DNA of 64,000 nt from Abelmoschus esculentus (Eukaryota > Streptophyta > Magnoliopsida > Malvales > Malvaceae): contig JAUCBN010000049.1 in assembly GCA_035048815.1 (NCBI GenBank), positions 9,741,501-9,805,500 on the forward strand. Direction: 5' to 3'. The notes beneath the pieces were generated by a model. The model did no database searches, was not told the DNA's origin, and worked only from the letters and a program-made list of their open reading frames with translations. The translations under genes and the position numbers were made by a program. This document shows, one piece after another, positions 23,701-35,079 of the stretch. Numbering within the stretch: position 1 is the stretch's first letter; each line of letters starts with the position of its first letter.

Positions 23701-24978
23701 CTAAACATCCGATGCATCATGAGGCGAAGAAGGTGAAAAAAGATGACCACGAATATCATGCATGTCATGCTCTAGAGATGTAAAACGTTCGTCTAAGCTA
23801 CGGAGCATGCCGGTGGTCTCCTCATGGGAGCTACGAAGGAAGGCATCCTTGTTATCAAAACGTGTGACCATAAAAGCATACATGGATTCCATGGTTATAT
23901 GAACCATGGGAGGTGGCGCATCCTCGTCTACCGGAGCCTCGGGAAGAACCTCGTCGTTCTCTTCTACAACTCCTCTATGAACCCAACCGTGATCTCTATG
24001 ATACCATTGGGTTTATGGCAAGACTTGATGGCAATTAAGCTTTTCTTCTTTACTTGAGGATCAAGGGAGGTATCGATATTGAGTTTCCTAAAGATATGGC
24101 TAAATACACATCCAAAGGGAAGAGATAATGAGGTAGGATTAGAGATGACTTTGACAAGATTTAAAAAGATGATATTGAAAATATCGGGACGAGATCTCTC
24201 ACGGTATTATCTAAGCCACCAATAGTTTATGACTCGCATACTAGCGGCTTTTCTTTCAGAAGAGCGGAAGAACCAAGTAGTAAGGAGATGAAAGAGTCGT
24301 TCCTGTAAAGGAAGATGGGTAGGACGATGATCGGGAAAAGGTTAATTGTTATGAGCTTCATATTCATTTGATTTCTCGCCAAGAGGGACACCTAAAAAGG
24401 TGGCTATAGACTCGGGTTTCAAAACGAATTCGGTACCCATCAAGAAGGATTGAATACCGGTAATAGGATTAGTTCCTCTAGGAGACCGAATAAATTCGAC
24501 ATTAGCATAGAAAGCACGAACTAACCTAGGACGTGTATACGGAGGAATGCTCAAGTAATCAATCCATCCCCACTCAATAAACAATTCAAAGAAATCAAAG
24601 TCGTAATCGGATGACATAAGAAAATCTAAGTCAATGTTGCATTCTAATCTAATATCCTTACGATGATAGACATGAAAATATCTATTCCTATGAGCATTAC
24701 TTCTAAAACACACATCCTCAAAGGTGGGATTTGGATTAGGAATGTGATTAGGATTTGGTTCATTTGAACTGAATGTTGACCTCTTTCAAAACGACCACGT
24801 TTAGCTCTAGCAGGCATAGTTCTAGGAGGCATGATTTTAAGCAAAGATATGAGTTTTGGCTAAAAAAATGGTTGAGGAATTTTAATAAACATCTTGTGGG
24901 CACAAATTTTGAGAGATTTTTCAAATAGTTCAAGAGTAATTGGGTGATACCTCCTGAAACAAAAACATCATTTGACAT
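23701..24978 (-). pseudogene. ORF of the 'putative plant transposon protein' type
   Basis: The central part (24342-24713) reads IEWGWIDYLSIPPYTRPRLV, then RAFYANVEF, then an 'FVLKPESIATFLGVPLGE' segment. The 'VR-FYAN...' and 'I--FLGVP' spacing is that of the extra ORF carried by Athila-like and related plant retroelements. Downstream on the same strand follow 'LFHLLTTWFFRSS' and a C-terminal coiled-coil-like piece (23701-23907). Frames are broken in several places. The N-terminal basic stretch near 24780-24840 is typical. A homologous type of ORF lies at 59980-61513. Its molecular role is not known to me. Confidence 0.5.
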
Positions 24979-25132
24979 ATGAATAATCGACCCAAAGCAT
25001 TAATTCAAGTATCAAAATTACATTTTCCTCAAAAATTTGAAATACCCCAAAAATGATTAAATTTTTGGATAAATCATAATTCGACTAGAAACATCATGAG
25101 TTTTGTTAAAATCATGTTTTGATAAACCAAAA

Positions 25133-25314
25133 TGAACAACACATGATGAGTTGTCCTAATGACCTGTCCTAATGACCTGTCCAATGGCTATAACGACACT
25201 GAAAAATAGGGTATAGGACAAAGTTGGTTGGGTTGGTTGCTGCAATGTTTTCAGCACCTCTCAATATCTCCATAACCCTAATTTTCTTGTATAAAAGAGA
25301 CTCACCATCCACTT
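25133..25314 (+). mobile_element. 5' LTR (truncated) of compact copia element
   Basis: Matches the first ~180 bases of the LTR at 27184-27410, starting TGAACAACACATGATGAG. It contains a small tandem duplication of 'cctaatgacctgt' that the 3' copy lacks. It ends abruptly, and coding sequence for the C-terminal polyprotein follows, so the primer-binding site, gag, protease and most of integrase are gone. Confidence 0.75.
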
Positions 25315-27183
25315 CTACTCTCCCCACTGATGCAGGACCATCAGAACCTTCTCCATCATTTCAATGTAATAGCTCCACTCCTAGTGTCCCTTCAACACAT
25401 GATCCTTTCCCATCACCAACTCCTGCTCCTACCTCCTCCCCTGAGCCTTCCAAGGAAGAAACTACTTTTACACCTCCAAATGAATCCTCTCCAGTACCTG
25501 AAACCACCACCTCCTCACTTGTTGCCTCCAATTGTCCCTACAGTACCTATCAATACCCATCCCATAGTAACACGCAGCAAGTTAGGCATTGTTAAGCCAA
25601 AAGCTTATGCAACTCAGTATGTGCCTACACCATCTGATATTAATGAAGCCTTACAACACCCCGAATGGTCTAAAGCAGTACAATCGGAGTATAATGCTCT
25701 TCTTATCAACAATACCTGGGAGTTAACTGAGCTTCCACCTGGAAAAAAGGCAACTGGATGTAAATGGCTCTTTCGAGTCAAGCATAACCCAGATGGCACT
25801 GTCAATCGCTTCAAAGCTCGACTCGTTGCCAAAGGTTATACTCAAGTCCCTGGCCAAGACTATTTGGACACTTTCAATCCAGTTGTTCGCTTCTTCACTG
25901 TGAATGTTCTCCTCTATGTGGCAGTCACTCATAATTGGAAAATTCATCAAATTGATGTGAATAACGCCTTTCTTAAAGGTGATCTTCATGAGACAGTGTA
26001 TATGCATCAACCTGCTGGCTTTATCACTCCCACCACAACTAGTTCACTTCTTGTTTGCAAGCTTCGAAAAGCTCTCTATGGGTTGAGACAAGCCCTACGT
26101 AACTGGTTTTTCAAGTTACAGGAATACCTTCTCACCCTAGACTTTCAATCCTCAAAGGCAGATCCTTTCCTTTTTTTTTTCAGGATCAACTTGTTAAAAC
26201 TTACATTGTTGTCTATGTTGATGACATTCTTGTCACAGGGAACTCGGAATCTCACATACTCACTGTCATCTCCAAGCTTCATGATCAGTTCTCACTTAAG
26301 AATCTTGGTCATATACACTTTTTTCTTGGTATTGAAGTTCATACAGTAGAACGAGGATTGTTCTTATCTCAACGATAATACATCCTTGAACTCCTTCAGA
26401 AGACAGGCGTAACTTCCTCCAAACTCATCACTACACTAATGGTCTCTTATCCAAAGGTCAGTAAGCATGATGGAGTACCTTTTGTCCATGTTCAACAGTA
26501 CCGCAATGTTGTGGGAGCCCTAGAGTATGTATGTCATACTCGCCCAGATATCTCTTTTGCAGTGAATAAAATGGCTCAATACATGCATAATCCTTCTGAC
26601 ATACATTGGAAACTTGTCATTCAAATACTTAAATACCTTAGTTGCACTATTGATCATGGCCTATGGTTCTCTCCTCAACCAGCAGACTCTCTCTCATTAG
26701 CAGCATATTCAGATGTTGACTAGGGAAGTGATGTTGACGACAAAAGATCAACATCTGGTTATTACATTACTCTTGGATCACATACAGTCTCCTAGAGTTC
26801 CAAAAAACAAAGAGCGTTCTCCTAATCCACGACCGAAGCTGAATACCGAAGTCTTGCTGATGTAACTGCTGAACTCATTTGGATTCAATCCCTGCTCACA
26901 GAATTAACCATTCCACTGCCAACAACTCCAATCATTTGGTGCGGCAACTCCAGCACTGTCAATATGACAACTAATCTAGTGCTATATGTTTAAACGAAAC
27001 ACGTAGATCTCGATCTTCATTTTGTTCGGAAAGAGTTGCTTACATTACAGCCAAATTTCAGGCAGCTGATGTCCTCACCAAACCAATTGCTTGTTTCCAG
27101 TATGAAGCATTTCTAGCTCAGTTATCTGTCTGCAATCTAAGACAACTTTGCGAAAACAAAGCCGGGGAAATGATAAACAAAAA
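25315..27183 (+). pseudogene. Copia polyprotein 3' part: RT and RNase H
   Basis: Begins with a Pro/Ser-rich linker. RT follows with EWSKAVQSEYNALLINNTWEL, CKWLFRVKHNPDGTVNRFKA, 'QIDVNNAFLKGDL' and 'ALYGLRQA'. After a frame change near 26180 it continues VVYVDDILVTG, the intact YVDD active site (about 26206-26238). RNase H follows with 'NVVGALEYVCHTRPDISFAVN' and a stop-containing 'SSKKQ...STTEAEYRSLA' region, ending near 27090. At least four stops or frame changes are present. The polypurine tract is probably GGGGAAATGA near 27163-27172. The arrangement fits a Ty1/copia element that lost its 5' half. Confidence 0.85.
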
Positions 27184-27410
27184 TGAACAACACATGATGA
27201 GCTGTCCCAATTACCTGTCCGATGGCTATAACGACACTGAAAAATAGGGTATAGGACAAAGTTGGTTGGGTTGGTTGCTGTAATGTTTTCAGCACCTCTC
27301 AATCTCTCCATAACCCTAATTTTCTTGTATAAAAGAGACTCTCCATCCCTCTATAAAAGCAATATGATCTCAATAAAATCTTATGTTTTACTATTCTTTA
27401 TTAATGTTCA
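27184..27410 (+). mobile_element. 3' LTR of compact copia element (227 bp)
   Basis: Bounded by TGAACA...TGTTCA. It holds a TATA-like 'tataaaagagac' and an AATAAA-like 'caataaaatc' near the end. It is very short for an LTR. I saw no matching target duplication with the left flank. Confidence 0.8.
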
Positions 27411-28263
27411 ACATGTTTAAAGATATGAAAAAGTGAGAATGAATATGATTTTATTGAAATTTTTGGCATGAATAACAAGTTTTTAAGACATAATATCATA
27501 AAATTCGAAAAATAGAAAAAAATATGAAGGAAAAATTAACTCAAGAATTTGATGAAGATGTTGTTAAATCGAAACGATTTGAGGAATTTTCGTAACAAAA
27601 TGTCACGATGTTGAAGAAATTTTGAGAGGAAATTTTTTTTGGAGGTTTCAAAACTTGCTTAGGGTTTGAAAGTGAAAAATAATGTGTTTAAAAACATGCC
27701 CAGATCGGTCAAAGTCACGAAAGGTTTCGAAACTTTGATGAAGGTTTCAAAATTTTTTGATAAAAGTTTTGAGACTTTCATTCCAGTAGCGAAAGATTTG
27801 AGATTGCCTTGGAGGTTTCGAAACCTTGTTAGAGGGTTCAAAATTTTTAAAAGAAAGTTTCAAAACCTTGTTAGAGTTTTCAAAACTTTTGGTCCTGAAA
27901 TGATAAGAAGCCTCTAATTGACCCGGAAATGCATTCTAGCATACTTATGATATATTATAAGCATTTAAGAGCAAGAAAAATAACAAATTTAAGTTAATCA
28001 AACATGTGTCATCAATCAAGTAAAATAAAATGACATATAAGCACACAATTTATGCAATAACAACAATTAAACATGCTTTAAAAGATATACAGATATAAAG
28101 CAACATAATTACTTAACTTGCATGAAAAATAGAAAGTTACCACTTGAAAAAAATAGATAGATTGCACTTTATTCACTTCAAGTGCCCTTCCTTCTAGTGT
28201 GTATAGAGCTTTGAAATTTCTTCATTTTGCTCACCATGGCTCCAACACACCTACAAAGAGGAA
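27411..28263. repeat. Region with GGTTTCGAAACC-type words
   Basis: From about 27660 to 27900 the sequence repeats variants of 'ggtttcgaaacctt' and 'gtttcaaaac'. The same word type occurs in the Sirevirus LTR at 32080-32200, so this may be a remnant of the matching LTR of the element at 28264-32210. The frame at 27666-27917 arises from the repeats and is not taken as a gene. The rest (27930-28263) is AT-rich. Confidence 0.4.
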
Positions 28264-28990
28264 CTATACATATTTTGGTACCCAAAATCTTTTGGGTCCA
28301 TAAGGATTGGTTCCTAATATCCTAGTTCTTTTTGGTATCCATTTTGACAAAAGATCATAGTCTTTGTTAGCAATGAGTTCTTTAGGAACCCAAATACTTT
28401 TAACTATCTTTCTATTGTATGACCTTTGGGGACCTCTATAAGAATTTTTATTGAAGTTCTTTTTAAAGAAGTTGGTTTTAGAATTTTCACCTTTTCCAAA
28501 AAAATTTGATCCAACTTTATTAAAAGAACCTTTAAGTTCATCAAGTTTCTTTTTATGATCATCGTGAACTTTTGAAAATAAATTATGTAAATGTTGATTT
28601 TTCTTTTCAAATTCAATGATTTTGTTTTTTAAATCTTCAATTTTACTTTCAAATTCTTTATTAGTTTTGGAAAGAAAATTATTTTCAATTTTCAATTTTA
28701 AAACAATTTTTCTATTTTTTAAAATTAAATCTTCATATTTCAAAGTTAATTCATCATATGCCTCTCGCAATTTATCAAAATTATAATCAACTGAAATAGA
28801 TGAATTAGAGGTTACCTTAGATTCATCTTCATATGCCATGAGACACAAATTTGCTACTTCATCCTCATCATCCGATGTCTCTTCATCGCTCCAAGTAGTT
28901 ACATGAGCTTTGTGTTTCTTTTTCCCAAAGCTCTTTTTCTTCAATTAGGGACATTCAAACTTGATATGTCCCGACTTTTTACACTTATAG
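28264..28990 (-). pseudogene. Sirevirus-like copia gag, C-terminal part with zinc knuckle
   Basis: Starts at the zinc knuckle, where FYKCKKSGHIKFECP fits CX2CX4HX4C except that the first Cys is replaced by Phe. After one stop the frame (28944-28264) runs 226 residues. It holds an acidic 'TWSDEETSDDEDEVANLCLMA' stretch, a long predicted coiled coil (residues about 60-140) and a C-terminus ending in repeated 'WVPK' motifs, as in SIRE/Maximus elements. Gag packages element RNA. Upstream gag continues at 30711-31433, beyond the inserted gypsy LTR. No pol follows. Confidence 0.75.
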
Positions 28991-28996
28991 AAAATT

Positions 28997-30706
28997 TGTA
29001 ACGACCCGGATTCGGATCCGAGTGTCAGTTTAACCCGATGAGTTTGGGCTTCGGTTTTGGGCCCGGGTTTAGTGGTTTGGGCCTCGTGTCTAGGTGATTA
29101 ATTATCTAATTAGGTGACAAAGAGGGTTTGGGTGTTTTGTTTCTCTACAGAAAAGTTGAAGGTGAGCTCACCTTGTCCCTCTTCCTCTTCCTCCATCTTT
29201 GCAAGAAAGAAAAACAAGAAAAGATTCAATCTTTGTTGTGGTAAGTCAAGAATCTCGTTTTGTTCTTGAAGGGTAAGTTGTAGAGGTGTTTGGTATCTAC
29301 AAAATAAGGTAAGAATGCATAGGCTTGGTGAGAGTGAAGGTGAAAGTTGGGGTTATAGCTTGAGTTCGGGATTTGGGTTTTGGAAGCTCAAATCTGAGTC
29401 TTTTAGTGTTTTTAAGCTTTAGAAATCATCCTCAAATCGTCCTTGATCGTTGTTTATCTTCCTCTTGTATAGAAAGAGGTGGGTGATCCCTCAAGGATCC
29501 TTGGGAAAAAAAAAGCTTGAAGAGAAGAGAAGAGGACGTTTTTGTTGTTGCCTGCAAGAGGTTGGTACTCCCAACTCCTCTAATAATTATGCATGTCATG
29601 GTAGATTGCATAGCATGTAGAATCCATGTATGTATGCTTGATTTGCTCGGTTTGCTTGAAAGAAGTCTTTAATGGTGAAACTCGGATTTATGCGTTAAAT
29701 GTCTTGAAAATGATGTTAAATTATCCTAAACACTCCTAATAATGTGTAGGAACACTTTAGGATTGATTCGATCAAGTTTGGGAATGAATCCTTGAAATTT
29801 CTAAGTGCAAACTTGTATTTCGTGCAGAGGTATCGATACAAGGGCTACCGGTATCGATACCCATGAGTGGAAATAGGCTAAGTGGCCAGGTGTATCGAAC
29901 CATGGTTCAATATCGGGACCTCCAATGGCATAATGGCATCGATACTAGTATCGATGCTGGAGGGTCCTCTTTCGTTGACTTTGGAAATGGTCAAAGGGTA
30001 TCGATACTGGTATCGATACCCATGTTTCGATGCCTTCTTTGGGTGGGTATCGAAGCAGGGTGGTTCGGTACCCCAGATAAGGGTACCGATACCCTGCGAG
30101 AACTTAACAAGATAAGCTTTGTTTGAGGTTTGATAAGAGGATTAAGGGTCTTAATGAATCTTATAATTAATGAAATGAATTGTAGACACAAGATTGATGT
30201 TATAACCCCGAACGACCAAGTTATGTTAAGTCTTGATGTGTTTTGATATGAGGATCCTAGGTGGATCATTTGTTTGTATCGAGTCCTTGTTTGATGAAAA
30301 TCCGGATATCCATAAGTGTTGCAACACATTGAAGGCCATCCGATGTAACATGCCGGATGATGTTTTGAAGACTTTTATTCCGAGTGTTGGGCGACCTCAC
30401 TCGAAGATGTTCGATGTAATATTCCCAGCATGGGGTAGGTTGGGCGGCCTCCACCTCTTTTCGAACGTTGGGCGGCCTCATTCGAAGATGTCCGATGTAA
30501 CATTCCAGGCATAGGATTTGAGGGCGGCCTCAATCCTGAGTGTAGGATCCCGATGCTGTATGGATGCGGGCCTCACTCTTGTGTGTTATTTTCTGATGTG
30601 ACGTGTATATGTTTGTGTGTGATATTATACATTGTTTATGCCATGTGGTAGGAAAGCATGCTAGATCATCATATCATGCACAATATGTTTGTGTGTGATA
30701 TTATAC
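28997..30706 (+). mobile_element. Truncated gypsy LTR inserted in Sirevirus gag
   Basis: Starts TGTAACGACCCGG and is the reverse complement of much of the LTR at 36504-38672, including the palindromes GGTATCGATACC at 29850 and 30009. Its final ~460 bases (matching 36504-36960) are missing together with part of gag. A 24-nt direct duplication marks the broken junction. Confidence 0.8.
30607..30706 (+). repeat. 24-nt direct duplication at a deletion junction
   Basis: Bases 30607-30630 recur exactly at 30683-30706. The second copy lies right where the LTR stops and gag begins, so it looks like filler DNA copied during end joining. Confidence 0.8.
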
Positions 30707-30710
30707 TCTC

Positions 30711-31433
30711 TTCTTTTGTTGATTTGAGAGCAACTTCAAATTTCTTGTTTTCAACTTCTTTTTTCTTTTTTTCTTTTCCTTTGAACATCATCTCATGAGT
30801 AAGCAATGAACCAATAAGCTCATCTAATTTGAGAGTCTTAAGGTTCTTTGCTTCTATTATCGTCGTTTTCTTTGATTCACAAGTATCCGGGAGAGAGTAG
30901 ATCATCTTTCTCACAAGTTTATATTCGGGAATGACTTCTCTATAGGCCTTCAATCCATTCATAATCACGTAGAATTGATCGGACATGGATTTAATGTCTT
31001 CTTCGGGATCCATTTTGAAGTTCTTGTAGTTGAGGTTGAGAAGCCCGATTTTGGTATCCTTTAGTTCATTGGTTCCTTCATGTGTAACTTTAAGTTTATC
31101 CCAAATTTCTTTTGCATTGGAGCATGATGATACCCTTCCTTATTTATCCGGACCAAGAGCACAAAAAAGAAGATGCATTGCCTTGGCATTGGTAGAGAAT
31201 TTCTTATTTTCTTCATTTTTCTATGTCTCCATGTCACTAGTTGGTGCGGTATAGCCACTTATGATTATCTTCAAAGCTTCTAGATCATAAGCTTGAAAGA
31301 ATAATCTCATTCGATTCTTCCAATAGGCATAGTTAATTCCGTTGAAGAAAGGAGGCTTGTTGGTGGGTTGAGAGTCTTCCCAAGCTTCAATAGTGGAAGA
31401 GGAAGACATATATGACCTTGTAGATGATTGCAC
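30711..31433 (-). pseudogene. Sirevirus-like copia gag, N-terminal part
   Basis: The start (31433-31221) reads EAWEDSQPTNKPPFFNGINYAYWKNRMRLF, the standard 'P.FNG.NY..WK..M' opening of copia gag (UBN2-type). The next pieces continue WDKLKVTHEGT-like text in another frame (31061-31258), then 'SMSDQFYVIMNGLKAYREVIPEYKLVRKMIYSLP' and 'LKLDELIGSLLTHEM' (30669-31013). Two frame changes make it non-functional. The C-terminal part lies at 28264-28990. The primer-binding site and LTR follow to the right. Confidence 0.8.
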
Positions 31434-31480
31434 ACTTCTTGGATTTTCTTAAGAGGTTGTAAGACCTTCCAATGAGCCAA

Positions 31481-31494
31481 GCTCTGATACCAAT
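31481..31494 (-). promoter_or_regulatory. Primer-binding site, initiator tRNA-Met type
   Basis: The minus strand reads ATTGGTATCAGAGC, an exact copia-type primer-binding site complementary to the 3' end of initiator tRNA-Met. It lies between gag and the LTR. Confidence 0.85.
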
Positions 31495-31497
31495 TGA

Positions 31498-32210
31498 TGA
31501 GTGTTCCATTCGATCGAAAAACACCAAGAGGGGGTGAATTGGATTTTTAAAGTGTGGTGGACACAAATTGCAAAGATAGGAAAATGCAAGGTGATTTAGA
31601 GTGTTTCAACTTCCTCAATGAAGTCTAAATCCACTAATTTAATGACCACACTAAGGATTTCTCACAAATTCACTAATTTGTCTTTCCTTTAAGGATAAGG
31701 ACTAACCTTACACAACTCAATAGACTTATACCCCAAAGTCTATTGAATCAATCCCCAAATTTGAATACAAATGAGCAAACTAGAAAATCCTCACAAGGTA
31801 AGTGTTTGCACAATTTAAGCTCTCTCACACACCCAAATACACTAGTAAAAGAATTACAATTTAAGAACAAACTAGTATTTTTGCAAGAAAGATTGAAAAT
31901 TTAGCTCAACTTGAATCTTTGAATGCTTGAATGTTTGGATAGGCTTTCTTGTTGTTTCAATACTGTTTTGAGACCTCTTTAATATGCTCTTAATCTTTTC
32001 TAACCGTTTGTAGCCGTTAGGAGAACTTTGGAGCCGTTGGTTGCCATTAAAATTGAGCATTTAATGTTCATCTGCACAGATGTTTCGAAACCTTTACCAG
32101 AGGTTTCTAAACCTTTAAACATTTTAAACAAAACTAGCTGTTACAGGTCAACAGTTTCGAAACCTTTATATTGGTTTCGAAACCTTTGCCAAGGTTTCAA
32201 TAAATGGTCA
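31498..32210 (-). mobile_element. 5' LTR of the Sirevirus-like copia element
   Basis: On the plus strand it starts TGAGTGTTCC and ends AATGGTCA, adjacent to the primer-binding site. Its 31600-32060 part is related to the LTR piece inside the MULE at 4600-5560. Bases 32080-32200 contain GGTTTCGAAACC-type palindromes. The outer end abuts LINE sequence in mid-gene, so the element either inserted into the LINE or lies at a deletion junction. Confidence 0.7.
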
Positions 32211-32212
32211 TT

Positions 32213-35050
32213 ATGTCCTAAAGCATCTCGCCAAAAGTCCACAGAATTTCCAACTCCAACAGTCTAAATAAGACTATCACGAACAGAACACCAAACGAAG
32301 CTAACACCCCTCCAAATATGGGAATAATATGCTCGATGAATTATGTCTGGAAGAAAATCATTCCATTTGTACTTTTTCCTTAGCACTTGCACCCATAACA
32401 GATCTGGATGATCCAAAATATGAAAAAAAATCATCAAAAAAGCCTCATTCTATTTTTCCTTTCGCTTAAAACCCAAACCGCCATTTTGTATTGGAGAATA
32501 AACTCTCTCCCAATTCACAAGGTGTACCCTACCTTTTCTGTCATTATGAGCCCAAATAAAGATTCGAACAATTTTTTTAACTTCATGACACACCTTTCGG
32601 TAAAAGTATGGACTGCATGAAGTAGTAAGGAATAGAAGACAACACAGATTTAGCAAAAACCACACACCCCGCGAAAGAGAGACCAATTGCCGACCAACCA
32701 TTTAGTTTATCCCGAACCCGCTGAATAATATATTCATAAACAACATTGGTCACTCTAGAATGTAAAATAAGGACCCCAAGATATCTTCCCAAGTCATTAA
32801 CTTTACGAAAGTCAAACCTAGCATTGATGCTCAAACATAATGGCTCCATAACATTTTTAGAGAAGAAAACATTGGTCTTTGTCACACTAACCTTTTGCCC
32901 AGAAGCTACACAAAACTTGTGTAAGATCTCAATCACATTTACTTGAGTCTCTGATGCCTCGGCAAAAAGAAACGTGTCATCGGCAAAAAATAAATGCGAA
33001 ATTGTCAGACCATTTCTGACGAGTCGTACAGGTTTCCAAGAACCATCGTGTACAGCAAGGTGAATTAACTGTGCCAACCTTTCCATGCAAAGCACAAATA
33101 AATTTGGAGAGAATGGATCCCCTTGATGAATACCACGCGAAGGAAAAAAAAGAATCAGATGTAGACTCATTCCATAGCAATTGCATAGATAATGAGGATA
33201 CACATCGCATAATTAAAAGTCAAAACTCATCTGTTAAACCAATGTTTTTCAATGTGTCATCAATAAAATCCCATTCAAGCCTATCATAAGCCTTTTCAAG
33301 ATCAATTTTGAGTAACATAAAGACAACTTTCCCATTCTTACTGCGCATAGAATGAATCACTTTTTGAGCTATTATTATATTGTCCGTAATAGAACGCCCG
33401 GGTACGAAACTTGTTTTGTTCATTGATACCCAATCCGGCATGTACTTCTTCAAGATATTAACAATAGTTTTCGTGATGATTTTATACAACACTGAACACA
33501 AACTAATGGGGCGAAATTGGTTCATATTCTCAGGCGAATTAACTTTCGGTAAGAGCACAAGCAAAGTACGATTCAATGATGGAGAAATAGGTTGTCCCTC
33601 AAAAGTAGCTTGAACCAAATTGCATACAAAATGTTCCACTGTATCCCAATTTTTCTGGTAAAACATAGCATGTAAATCATTTACTCCGGAGACTTCAACG
33701 GTCCCATATTAAACGCAACAGTACAAACTTTCTCATTACTAACCGGGCTTAAAAATGCATTCTTCATTTTCTCGGTACATTGGCGAAAATGACCCCTAAG
33801 CAAAGAATCGAGATCAAGACTTCCACAATTGGAGAACAGATTTTGGTAGAAACCTATGGCCATGCTTTGTAATTGTTGTTTATCAGAACACCAAACCCCA
33901 TTTGAATCTTTTAGAGCCGTAATAACATTAGCTCTTCGTCTTTGCATCGTACACCAGTGATAATAAGAGGTATTACGATCACCAAGACTTTTCCAATGAA
34001 CTCGTGATTTTTGAAGCTAGAGGCTCTCCTCATAACGCAAAACCTCCTCTAATTCTACTCGTAAATCATGGTCCAACTAGACAAGGAAATCAGAATGAGT
34101 AACACGTAGAGCTCGTTCAATACCCCTGATGCGCGCAAGTAATTCTTTTTTCTTCTTACCAATGTGACCAAAAACTTCTTTATTCCATTGGCGAGCTTTG
34201 TCAGTTAAAATGTGAATATTCGATTCCACATCCAAGTTGAGAGCCCAAGTGTTTTGAAGGAACTCCTCGAATTGTGGATGATCTTACCAAGCTGCAATAA
34301 AGCGAAAAGGACGATTCTCCCTATCACCCTCATTATTCGGATAATAAAGTAACAAAGGGCAATGATCAGACCCCACGCGATCCAAATGAGAAACCATAGT
34401 GTTTGGAAAGAATCTTGTCCAACCTTGATTAAACAAACATCTATCTAATCTCTTTCGAGTCAAACCAAGCTTTCAAGTAAAATCATCTCCTCTAAAATCT
34501 GCCTCCATTAAGCCATTATCAAAAATAAAACCATGGAACATAAGACTGATTCCACTTCCCCGAATAGAACCACCATCACGTTCATTTTGACGCAATATAG
34601 AATTGAAATCCCCACCTAGTAACCAAGCCATATCATTACCAGGGTTTAGATCAGATAAACTATCCCATAGCCTTTTCCGAATAGTAGCATTAGGGATAGC
34701 ATACACAGCTGTAAAATACACCCAACGAGTAGATCCGATAAGAGAAACCTGACCATGTACAAACTAATTAGAAATCTTCAAAAAATCAACTTTAATCTCG
34801 TCATTCCAAAGAATCCATATCCCGCCACTAAGTCCATTCGCCTCAACCCGAAAAGAATTAGAAAATCAAAAATGAGAAATCACATTATCTGCACGAATTC
34901 TACTAACACGAGACTAAAAAAGTCCAACCAAGTGAGGATGATGTTGCCTGCAAAAATCTTTAAAATAACGTCGAAAACTAGAGCTAGCCGCTCCTTGTCA
35001 ATTCTAAAAAAGAAACTTAATCATTGAAAAGTAGAATTAAAATAAAAGAA
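32213..35050 (-). pseudogene. LINE ORF2: endonuclease and reverse transcriptase
   Basis: The N-terminal part (35045-34470) is an AP-type endonuclease. It has 'QGAASSSF', 'RVEANGLSGGIWILW', TRWVYFTAVYAIP and 'WLLGGDFNSILRQNERDGG'. RT begins near 33950 with 'LLPKVNSPENMNQFRPISLC', 'FVPGRSITDNIIIAQ' and 'LKIDLEKAYDRLEW'. It continues with 'GIHQGDPFSPNLFVLCMERL' and 'HLFFADDTFLF', whose FADD is the active site (about 32967-32999). The zinc-finger-like 'IFIWAHNDRKGRVHLVNWE' region follows and the frame runs to 'GNSVDFWRDAL' near 32220. The protein nicks target DNA and primes reverse transcription there. Stops and frame changes (for example near 34020-34460) make it inactive. Confidence 0.85.
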
Positions 35051-35079
35051 AATTATCAACTTATTGGTTGCGAACATTT

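Noticed and set aside
25224..25595. Separate Pro/Ser-rich gene
   Set aside because: It starts inside the copia LTR and runs into the linker before RT in a different frame, so it is part of the broken copia polyprotein region.
27666..27917. 83-codon frame on the plus strand
   Set aside because: It is driven by repeated GGTTTCGAAACC-type words and has no homology I recognise.
29863..30514. Several open frames in both strands within the gypsy LTR
   Set aside because: They are LTR sequence, and the inverted LTR at 37500-37830 has matching frames, so they are by-products of the repeat.
31476..31500. Possible tRNA-related sequence
   Set aside because: It is a retrotransposon primer-binding site. 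There is no cloverleaf around it, and I found no full tRNA gene in the window.
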